From DASTOB01 sp035720425 (GTDB lineage: Bacteria; Chloroflexota; Limnocylindria; Limnocylindrales; CSP1-4): 13,012 bases of DNA. Both the position numbers and the translations under genes were made by a program. Shown here piece by piece: positions 1-5,445 of this stretch; position 1 is the first letter of the stretch, and every line of letters begins with the position of its first letter. The stretch covers positions 1 through 13,012 of the forward strand of contig DASTOB010000111.1 of assembly GCA_035720425.1 (NCBI GenBank), written 5' to 3'. The notes under the pieces were generated by a model that worked only from the letters and a program-made list of their open reading frames with translations, had not been told where the DNA came from and made no database searches.

Positions 1-489
1 CGCGGCGACTGGGCCGACACGATCGTCCGCCGCTATCTCTACGACACCGCCGACGCCGTCCGCCTCGCGGCCCTCGCCGGCTCGTCGTTCGAGCCGCTGC
101 GCGACCTCGTCGGCAAGCTCGTCCGCGAGGAGCGCTACCACTTCATGCACGCGGAGGCGTGGTTCGAGCGGCTCGCCCGCGGTGGCGCGGAACCGAGGCG
201 GCGTCTCCTCGCTGCCCTCGAGCGCCTCGGTCCGGATGCCGGAACGGTCCTGACCCCGCTCCCGACGGAGCTCGCCCTCGACATGGCCGGCATCCTTTCC
301 GCCCCGTTCCCGGAGCTGGAGGCGCGCTGGCGGGCGTCGCTCGCGCCCGTCTTCGAGCGGCTCGACCTCCCGTCGCTGCCCGTGACGCGCGACCCGGGCA
401 CCGCCCGCACGGCACACTCAGGCGCCTTCCGGCGGCTCCACGCGGAGTTCACGTCCGTTCGCCGGATCGACCCCGAGGCGACGTGGTGA
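1..489 (+). CDS. paaC: Phenylacetyl-CoA epoxidase subunit PaaC, 5'-truncated
   Basis: The reading frame is open from base 1, so the N-terminal part lies outside the window; 162 codons and a TGA remain. PaaC is the non-catalytic ferritin-like partner of PaaA in the multicomponent monooxygenase that epoxidises the ring of phenylacetyl-CoA in the cytoplasm. Seen here: a helical, Arg/Glu/Leu-rich protein with the family segment EERYHFMHAEAWFERL (about residues 42-57 of the visible part), followed by the variable helix, then a C-terminal segment with the pattern H-x-GAFRRLHAEF...P-x-A-x-W, which aligns with the PaaC C-terminus (GxHTEHL...P-x-A-x-W in better known members). The next gene, paaD, starts with a GTG that overlaps this stop codon, as expected in a paaABCD operon. 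The identity rests on these motifs and on the neighbour. PaaA is less likely because the partner order and C-terminus fit PaaC. Confidence 0.85.
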   Translation, partial: RGDWADTIVRRYLYDTADAVRLAALAGSSFEPLRDLVGKLVREERYHFMHAEAWFERLARGGAEPRRRLLAALERLGPDAGTVLTPLPTELALDMAGILSAPFPELEARWRASLAPVFERLDLPSLPVTRDPGTARTAHSGAFRRLHAEFTSVRRIDPEATW

Positions 490-950
490 TCGGCCTCCTG
501 ATGGGCGAAACCGCGGTTCGCGCCGCGCTCGCCGAGGTTCCGGATCCCGAGCTCCCGGTGGCGTCGATCGTCGACCTCGGCATGGTCCACCGCGTCGAGG
601 TGACCGGCGAGGCGATCCGCGTCGAGCTCCTGCCGACGTTCGTCGGCTGTCCCGCGCTCGAGGCCATTCGATCGGCCGTTCGCGACCGCCTCGCCGGGTT
701 CGGCCGCCCAGTCGACATCGCGTTCACGTTCGTCGTCCCGTGGACGTCGGACCGGATCAGCCCCGCCGGGCTCGAGCGGCTCCGGTCGGCCGGCATCGCG
801 CCGCCGACCGCCCCAGGCGTCGCGCCGGCCTGCCCGTGGTGCGGCTCCGGCGACGCCACGCTTGACAACCTGTTCGGCCCCACCCAGTGCCGGTCGGTCC
901 ACTTCTGCCGCGCCTGCCGTCAGCCGTTCGAGGCCCTCAAGCGGGTTTGA
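486..950 (+). CDS. paaD: Phenylacetate-CoA epoxidase maturation protein PaaD
   Basis: PaaD is a MIP18/SufT-family (DUF59) protein needed to assemble an active phenylacetyl-CoA epoxidase, probably by metal-centre maturation. Visible in order: PDPELPV (residues 19-25) and DLGMV (30-34), both DUF59 hallmarks; the conserved cysteine in VGCPA (C55); and a C-terminal zinc-ribbon-like tail with CPWC (C116, C119) and CRAC (C141, C144), plus an extra C135, ending close to PFEALKRV. This tail distinguishes PaaD from generic SufT proteins. I chose the GTG at 486 (154 aa): it forms a GTGA overlap with the paaC stop and has GAGG at 475-478, 7 bases upstream. The ATG at 501 (149 aa) is the alternative but lacks a ribosome site. 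A longer in-frame extension back to 159 only runs antiparallel to paaC's own coding and is not real. Confidence 0.9.
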   Translation: MIGLLMGETAVRAALAEVPDPELPVASIVDLGMVHRVEVTGEAIRVELLPTFVGCPALEAIRSAVRDRLAGFGRPVDIAFTFVVPWTSDRISPAGLERLRSAGIAPPTAPGVAPACPWCGSGDATLDNLFGPTQCRSVHFCRACRQPFEALKRV

Positions 951-954
951 CGAC

Positions 955-989
955 CGAGCGCGCCAGCTCGTGCTCGACACGCGCGCTCG
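955..989 (+). terminator. GC-rich bulged hairpin just after paaD
   Basis: CGAGCGCG (955-962) is the exact reverse complement of CGCGCTCG (982-989). Inside it, CGTG (969-972) pairs with CACG (978-981) around a CTCGA loop, giving 12 pairs interrupted only by a six-base bulge on the 5' side. It starts 4 bases after the paaD stop. There is no T-tract, so a classical intrinsic terminator is not shown; pausing, RNA 3'-end protection or attenuation between paaD and the next gene are all possible. Confidence 0.4.
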
Positions 990-1066
990 CCGTCGACATG
1001 CTCCTTCAACGCAATCGAGCCCGGCGGGTGGGCGGTTGTGCCCTGTGCCTCCGCATCCTCGGAGCC

Positions 1067-1073
1067 AGGAGGT
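1067..1073 (+). promoter_or_regulatory. Strong ribosome binding site fixing the start at 1081
   Basis: AGGAGGT lies 7 bases before the ATG at 1081. It is a near-perfect Shine-Dalgarno sequence. It rules out the longer in-frame extension starting at 862, inside paaD, and places a signal peptide right at the N-terminus. Confidence 0.8.
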
Positions 1074-1080
1074 CCTGCTC

Positions 1081-1899
1081 ATGCAATCCACGGAGGCCAC
1101 TGGTCATCCATTCGCGCGCCTTCTCGCGCTCGCCGCTGCGACGTCCCTGATCGTCACGGCAGCCGCGAGCTCGGCGCTTGCCGCACCGGAGGGCGGACCG
1201 CCCGGCAATAACGGGACGGTCAAGATCCACGAGGGTCCGGGCGAACCGGCGGCTGAGGTTCGGAACGAGCCGCACGTCTGCACGTTCCACCTGCACTTCT
1301 TCTTCGCCGACCCGGTCCAGGCCGGTTCATGGGAGATCCAGGAGTGGGCGCAGGGCGACAAGGGCACCCGTGTGCTCGCGGGTACGTACGACACCGCCGG
1401 AGACGGTGAGGACCGGGACCCGGACGTCGGCGTGTACGAACTGCCGGACGGGCACTACAAGCTCTTCTGGGATGGCGACCTCGACACGGGCAAGCACGAC
1501 AAGCACAAGGTGTTCTGGGTCGACTGCGACGAGCAGGACGGGGGCGTCGCCGGTGAGACGAGCAGCCCGCCCAGCTCCGGCGCCCCCAGCTCCGGCGCCC
1601 CCAGCTCCGGCGCCCCCAGCTCCGGCGGGAGCGTCGAAGGCGGGGTCCTCGGCGAGACGTTCGTGCCGAGCGGCGCCGAGGTGGCGGCCGGCGGCGTCGG
1701 CGTCACCGAGGCGACCAACGCAGGCCCTACCTTGCCCCCCACTGACGCCGAGGCACCGACGGCCGGCGCCAGCCGCACCGGCTGGCAGGGACTCCTGCTG
1801 GGCCTGGCCGCACTCTTGACGGTCCTTGCCTTCACGCTGCCGGCCGGCCCGGTGCGTGGGGCAGGCTCGCCGCTCGATCCGTCCCGCACCGACGGGTGA
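1081..1899 (+). CDS. Secreted, C-terminally membrane-anchored protein with Pro/Ser/Gly repeat
   Basis: This 272-residue protein is built as an exported surface protein. It has a signal peptide (arginine at residue 13, hydrophobic core about 14-30, likely cleavage after ALA at 32-34). A compact domain follows at about residues 43-152, rich in Asp, His and aromatic residues, with two cysteines (C67, C149) that could form a disulfide. Within it, NGTVKIHE, RNEPHVC and LPDGHYKLFWD resemble hypothetical secreted proteins of actinobacteria and Chloroflexota. A linker follows with four copies of PSSG(A/G) (about 164-182), then a 60-residue spacer. Near the C-terminus is one transmembrane helix (about 237-256), followed by a short tail with one arginine close to the membrane. 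There is no LPxTG motif. It probably displays the domain outside the membrane on a flexible stalk. The function is unknown, and no link to phenylacetate chemistry is visible other than its position between paaD and the paaH-like gene. Confidence 0.85.
   Translation: MQSTEATGHPFARLLALAAATSLIVTAAASSALAAPEGGPPGNNGTVKIHEGPGEPAAEVRNEPHVCTFHLHFFFADPVQAGSWEIQEWAQGDKGTRVLAGTYDTAGDGEDRDPDVGVYELPDGHYKLFWDGDLDTGKHDKHKVFWVDCDEQDGGVAGETSSPPSSGAPSSGAPSSGAPSSGGSVEGGVLGETFVPSGAEVAAGGVGVTEATNAGPTLPPTDAEAPTAGASRTGWQGLLLGLAALLTVLAFTLPAGPVRGAGSPLDPSRTDG
1571..1627 (+). repeat. 15-bp in-frame tandem repeat, 3.8 copies
   Basis: CCAGCTCCGGCGCCC occurs three times without a mismatch (1571-1585, 1586-1600, 1601-1615), followed by 12 matching bases (1616-1627). 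Each unit encodes five residues (SSGAP), so gain or loss of copies keeps the frame and changes only the linker length of the anchored protein. Perfect identity between units points to recent expansion or slippage. Confidence 0.95.
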
Positions 1900-1951
1900 G
1901 CCGGATCCGGCGCTGATCATGGCCCGGCCGCGCAGCCGCGCGAGCCGGGCC
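1900..1951 (+). terminator. Palindrome and GC-rich hairpin between the anchored-protein gene and the paaH-like gene
   Basis: Directly after the TGA lies the perfect 12-base palindrome GCCGGATCCGGC (1900-1911). A larger hairpin follows: GGCCCGG (1921-1927) pairs with CCGGGCC (1945-1951), and CGCG (1929-1932) with CGCG (1939-1942) inside. No T-tract follows. It can act as a transcription barrier for the upstream gene. It also covers the place where a -35 element for the next gene would sit, so a regulatory role is equally possible. Confidence 0.4.
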
Positions 1952-1952
1952 G

Positions 1953-1958
1953 TATCGT
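1953..1958 (+). promoter_or_regulatory. Candidate -10 box of a leaderless promoter (paaH-like gene)
   Basis: TATCGT ends 6 bases before the ATG at 1965, placing the expected transcription start on or next to the start codon. No Shine-Dalgarno sequence precedes this ATG, which fits leaderless translation. No clear -35 element is visible because the region is occupied by a hairpin. The match is weaker than those at the thiolase and glycosyltransferase genes. Confidence 0.35.
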
Positions 1959-1964
1959 GGGCCA

Positions 1965-3041
1965 ATGCATGGTCGCGCCCCATCGATCGTCGGCGTGATC
2001 GGCGCCGGGACGATGGGGGCGGGCATCGCCCAGGTCGCGATCGAGCACGGGCACGAGACGGTCCTGCACGACGTCGACGCGGCGGCGATCGAGCGAGGGC
2101 GGGCGCGCGTTCGCGAGGGGCTCGCCCGGCGGGCGGGGCGGCTGGGCCTCGACGCGGACTCGATCGACGACTGGGTGGACGGTCGGCTCGCGCTCCTCCG
2201 TGACGCGCCGACGATCGACGCCCTCGCGGCGGAGGCCGGCCTCGTCATCGAGGCGGCGGCGGAGGACCTCGGGCTCAAGCAGACGATCTTCCGCTCCCTC
2301 GGGGTGGCCGCCGCGCCGGACGCGATCCTCGCCACGAACACGAGCGCGCTGTCGGTCGCCGCCCTCGCCGTCGTCTCCGGTCGGGCGGGCCATGTCGTCG
2401 GCCTCCACTTCTTCAACCCGGCACCGGTCATGGCGCTCGTCGAGCTCGTCGTGACCGAGGCGACGCTCCCCGCCGTGGCGGACCGGGCCGAGGCGCTCAT
2501 CGCCGGGTGGGACAAGACGGTCGTCCGCTGCGCGGATTCGCCCGGGTTCATCGTCAACCGAGTGCACCGGCCGTTCACGATCGAGGCGCTCCGCATGCTC
2601 GAGGCGGGCGAGGCATCCGTGGAGCGCATCGACGCCGCGATGCGGGCGGACGGGTTCCCGATGGGCCCGTTCGAGCTCATGGACCTCGTCGGCATCGACG
2701 TCAATCTCGCGGCGGCGCGCGCCGTGTGGGACGGCCTCGGGCGGCCGGATCGGCTGCGGCCGTCGCCGATCCAGGAGCGCCTGGTGGCCGACGGGCGGCT
2801 GGGCCGAAAGTCGGGCACGGGCTTCTACGTCCACGGGTCGGACGGGCGGCCGACGGGGGTGTCGGCCGACTTCGCGACGCCCGATCCCGGGACGGTCGAT
2901 GAGGCCGCCGTGCGGGACCGGATCCTCGGCGCCGTTCGCGCCGAGGCGCGCCTCGTGGCCGAGTCCGGCCTCGCGACCGAGGACGACATCGCGATTGCGC
3001 TCCGCCTCGGCGCCGGTCATCCGCGCAGCCCGTTCGACTGA
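1965..3041 (+). CDS. paaH: 3-hydroxyacyl-CoA dehydrogenase (3-hydroxyadipyl-CoA dehydrogenase role)
   Basis: It oxidises an L-3-hydroxyacyl-CoA to the 3-oxoacyl-CoA with NAD+; in this context the likely substrate is 3-hydroxyadipyl-CoA. The N-terminal Rossmann domain starts with GVIGAGTMGAGIAQ (about residues 9-22). Catalytic residues fall at S127 (NTSALS), H148 and E160 (HFFNP region) and N198 (SPGFIVNR). Their mutual spacing equals that of the human short-chain enzyme, with a constant offset of ten. The C-terminal dimerisation domain (about 190-290) ends at GRKSGTGFYVH. A further 60 residues form part of a second 3HCDH-type repeat (ATEDDIAIALRLGAGHPRSPF). At 358 residues it lies between single-domain enzymes (about 280) and E. 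coli PaaH (about 475). The thiolase follows 72 bases downstream. The family is certain; the exact substrate is inferred from context, and a general hydroxybutyryl-CoA dehydrogenase is the alternative. Confidence 0.9.
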   Translation: MHGRAPSIVGVIGAGTMGAGIAQVAIEHGHETVLHDVDAAAIERGRARVREGLARRAGRLGLDADSIDDWVDGRLALLRDAPTIDALAAEAGLVIEAAAEDLGLKQTIFRSLGVAAAPDAILATNTSALSVAALAVVSGRAGHVVGLHFFNPAPVMALVELVVTEATLPAVADRAEALIAGWDKTVVRCADSPGFIVNRVHRPFTIEALRMLEAGEASVERIDAAMRADGFPMGPFELMDLVGIDVNLAAARAVWDGLGRPDRLRPSPIQERLVADGRLGRKSGTGFYVHGSDGRPTGVSADFATPDPGTVDEAAVRDRILGAVRAEARLVAESGLATEDDIAIALRLGAGHPRSPFD

Positions 3042-3101
3042 CGCGTCGGTGCGGGCGGCGACGTTCCGGCGCGGAGTTCGGGCCGTCCCCGGCCGCGGAC
3101 C

Positions 3102-3107
3102 TACAAT
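3102..3107 (+). promoter_or_regulatory. -10 box of a leaderless promoter (thiolase gene)
   Basis: TACAAT ends 6 bases before the ATG at 3114, in otherwise GC-saturated sequence. Transcription would start at or within a base or two of the ATG, giving a leaderless mRNA; no Shine-Dalgarno sequence is present. A clear -35 is not seen. The thiolase may therefore be transcribed separately from the dehydrogenase as well as by read-through. Confidence 0.5.
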
Positions 3108-3113
3108 CCGTCC

Positions 3114-4343
3114 ATGACCCGGGACCTCCATCGGCCGCTCCGCGAAGCGTGGATCGTCGAGGCCGTGCGGACGCCGATCGGGCGCTACGGCGGCGCGCTT
3201 GCCGCCGTTCGCCCGGACGATCTCGCCGCGCTCGTCGTGCGGGCGGTCGTCGACCGCTCCGGGATCGACCCGGCGCTCGTCGAGGACGTCATCCTCGGCT
3301 GCGCGAACCAGGCCGGCGAGGACAACCGCAACGTGGCGCGGATGGCCGCGCTCATTGCGGGGTTGCCGGTCGAGGTCGCGGGGCTCACTGTCAACCGCCT
3401 GTGCGGGAGCGGGCTCCAGGCGATCAACTCCGCCGCCCACGCGATCGCGGCCGACGACGGCGACGTATTCGTCGCCGGTGGCGTCGAGTCGATGACCCGC
3501 GCGCCGTACGTCATGGCCAAGCCGGAGTCGGCGTTCGAGCGCGGCGCGCGCGAGCTCCACGACACGACCCTCGGCTGGCGCTTCGTCAATCCGCGCCTCG
3601 CCGCGGCGCACTACCCGTACTCGATGGGCGAGACCGGCGAGAACGTCGCGGAGCGCTGGGGCGTGTCCCGCGAGCGCCAGGACGCGTTCGCGCTCGAGTC
3701 GCAGCGGCGAGCGGTCGCTGCGATCGAGGCCGGGCGGTTCGACGACCAGATCGTGCCGGTCGAGGTTGCCGGACGAAAGGGCGACCCGGTCGTCGTCGCG
3801 CGGGACGAGCATCCGCGGGCGGACACGTCGGCGGAGGCCCTCGCGCGGCTCCGGCCGGCCTTCCGCGACGGCGGGACGGTCACGGCCGGGAACGCGTCGG
3901 GGATCAACGACGGCGCGTCGGCCGTGCTCGTCGTCGAGGCGCAGCGCGCGCAGGCCCTCAGCCTCCGGCCGATGGCCCGGGTCGTCGCGACCGCGGTCGC
4001 CGGCGTGGACCCGGCGGTCATGGGCATCGGCCCCGTCCCCGCCGTGCGCAAGGCGCTGGCGCGGGCGGGCATCGGCGTCGGCGACCTCGACCTCGTCGAG
4101 CTCAACGAGGCCTTCGCCTCCCAGTCGCTCGTGTGCATCGACGAGCTGGGGCTCGATCCCGCACGGGTCAACGTGAACGGCGGCGCGATTGCCCTGGGGC
4201 ATCCGCTCGGGATGAGCGGCGGGCGACTCGTCACGATGCTCGTCCACGAGCTGCGCCGAACGGGCGGCCGATACGGCCTCGCGACGATGTGCATCGGGGT
4301 GGGGCAAGGGATCGCGACGGTCGTCGAGCGGATCGACGGTTGA
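3114..4343 (+). CDS. paaJ: 3-oxoadipyl-CoA thiolase (beta-ketoadipyl-CoA thiolase)
   Basis: A 409-residue thiolase of the usual length for the family. It cleaves 3-oxoadipyl-CoA with CoA to acetyl-CoA and succinyl-CoA, the last step of phenylacetate (and beta-ketoadipate) breakdown. Sequence marks: RTPIGRYGGALAAVRPDDL near the N-terminus and GCANQAGEDNRNVARMAAL, both typical of the PaaJ/PcaF group; the acylated cysteine C97 in NRLCGSGL; GGVESMTRAPYVM; NEAFA near residue 333; H363 in GHPLGMSGGR; and the second catalytic cysteine C393 in MCIGVGQG. All catalytic residues are present. The neighbouring dehydrogenase supplies its substrate. The patatin gene follows after 13 bases, so the two are probably co-transcribed. 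A general acetyl-CoA acetyltransferase is the alternative, but the QAGEDNRNVAR segment favours the adipyl-CoA group. Confidence 0.9.
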   Translation: MTRDLHRPLREAWIVEAVRTPIGRYGGALAAVRPDDLAALVVRAVVDRSGIDPALVEDVILGCANQAGEDNRNVARMAALIAGLPVEVAGLTVNRLCGSGLQAINSAAHAIAADDGDVFVAGGVESMTRAPYVMAKPESAFERGARELHDTTLGWRFVNPRLAAAHYPYSMGETGENVAERWGVSRERQDAFALESQRRAVAAIEAGRFDDQIVPVEVAGRKGDPVVVARDEHPRADTSAEALARLRPAFRDGGTVTAGNASGINDGASAVLVVEAQRAQALSLRPMARVVATAVAGVDPAVMGIGPVPAVRKALARAGIGVGDLDLVELNEAFASQSLVCIDELGLDPARVNVNGGAIALGHPLGMSGGRLVTMLVHELRRTGGRYGLATMCIGVGQGIATVVERIDG

Positions 4344-4356
4344 CGGCCGGCGGACG

Positions 4357-5445
4357 ATGACCGCTGACTCGAGCCGGGCCCTCGTCCTCGGCGGCGGCGG
4401 CGTCGCCGGCATGGCCTGGGAGATCGGCGTGCTGCTCGGGCTGCGCGACGGCGGGGTCGACGTGACCGGGTGGGACCGCGTGATCGGCACCTCGGCGGGC
4501 TCGATCGTCGGAGCGCGGTTGCTCGGCGACGGGAGCCTCGACGACCTGTACGCGTCGCAGGTCCGGGCTCAGCCGGGCTCGAACGACGACTGGGTCTCGA
4601 CGCTTGGCGGGCTGCTCGGCACGCTCGCGCTGCGGGCCGGGCGGCGCCGGCGCCTGGCCTGGGTGTCGCGCGCCTGGCTCTCGTGGGTCGGCGCCGAGAC
4701 GCTCGTCCGCCACGCTGCGCGGCGACCGCGGGCGGGCGATTGGTCCGCGGAGCCGGCGCCGGCGGTCACGGAGCCGAATGAGCTGATCGCTCGGTTCGGC
4801 AGCCTCGCCCTCGCCGCGCGAACCGCGCCGCAGGCGGCGTTCGTCGACGTCATCACGACCCTCCTCGGGCCCGTCGTCGAGTGGCCGGCGCGACTCGAGG
4901 TGACCGCGGTCGATGCGCTGACCGGCTCGACGGTCGTGTTCGATCGCTCAAGCGGCGTGCCGCTCGCCCGCGCCGTGGCCGCCAGCTGTGCGCTGCCGAC
5001 CGTGCTGCCACCGGTCACGATCGGCGGCCGCCCGTACATCGACGGGGGCGTCGGCTCGGAAGCGAACCTGGGACTCGCGGCGGGATGCGCCGAGGTGCTC
5101 GCGATCCTGCCGGTCGATCTCGGGCGCGTCTCGGCCGAGGAAGTCGCCCTGCGGCGGGGTGGTGCCCGGGTGACGGCGATCCGGCCGGGCGCGTCTGCAC
5201 GGGCGGCCGTGGGTCGCGACGTCGAGCTGCTCGACCCGGATCGGCGCCCGGCCTCCGCGATCGCCGGGCGGCAGGATGGGCTCGCTCTCACGCAAATGGA
5301 CGATCCCCCCGTCCCACCTCCGCCGGATCGATCGCGGACGATCGGTTCGCAGATCGGGCGTCGCTCACGCCCGCATGCTCGCGTTCGTGAGCATCCCATC
5401 GGACGCGACGTGGGCTCGTCGCGCGTTCCACGGTCGTCGCCCTGA
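4357..5445 (+). CDS. Patatin-like phospholipase/lipid acyl hydrolase
   Basis: A serine hydrolase of the patatin/RssA type. The oxyanion-hole loop GGGGVAG comes near residue 12, the nucleophile elbow GTSAGS places S46 as the catalytic serine, and YIDGGV places D229 as the partner aspartate, so the Ser-Asp dyad is complete. The segment AVAASCALPTVLPPV before DGGV is typical of small bacterial patatin-like proteins. There is no signal peptide or membrane segment, so it is probably cytoplasmic or peripheral. The last 55 or so residues are proline- and arginine-rich and look unstructured; the final 23 are encoded by DNA shared with the next gene. It starts 13 bases after the thiolase with only a weak GGCGGA ahead of the ATG. 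Substrate unknown: phospholipid acyl ester, thioester or lactone are all possible. Confidence 0.85.
   Translation: MTADSSRALVLGGGGVAGMAWEIGVLLGLRDGGVDVTGWDRVIGTSAGSIVGARLLGDGSLDDLYASQVRAQPGSNDDWVSTLGGLLGTLALRAGRRRRLAWVSRAWLSWVGAETLVRHAARRPRAGDWSAEPAPAVTEPNELIARFGSLALAARTAPQAAFVDVITTLLGPVVEWPARLEVTAVDALTGSTVVFDRSSGVPLARAVAASCALPTVLPPVTIGGRPYIDGGVGSEANLGLAAGCAEVLAILPVDLGRVSAEEVALRRGGARVTAIRPGASARAAVGRDVELLDPDRRPASAIAGRQDGLALTQMDDPPVPPPPDRSRTIGSQIGRRSRPHARVREHPIGRDVGSSRVPRSSP

Noticed and set aside
159..485. In-frame N-terminal extension of PaaD within paaC
   Set aside because: The extra sequence is Arg/Pro-rich and unlike PaaD, while the paaC frame there carries family motifs. A ribosome site and GTGA overlap support the start at 486.
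1917..4490. 857-codon open frame on the minus strand across the dehydrogenase and thiolase genes
   Set aside because: It is antisense to two genes with full catalytic motifs, is made of Arg/Asp/Glu/Pro-rich low-complexity sequence and has no recognisable domain. GC-rich DNA routinely leaves such frames open.
5276..5445. A frameshift fusing the patatin and GGDEF-EAL genes
   Set aside because: Patatin already has its full set of motifs before this point and the regulator has a suitable ATG at 5375. The pattern is explained by simple overlap without sequence error.
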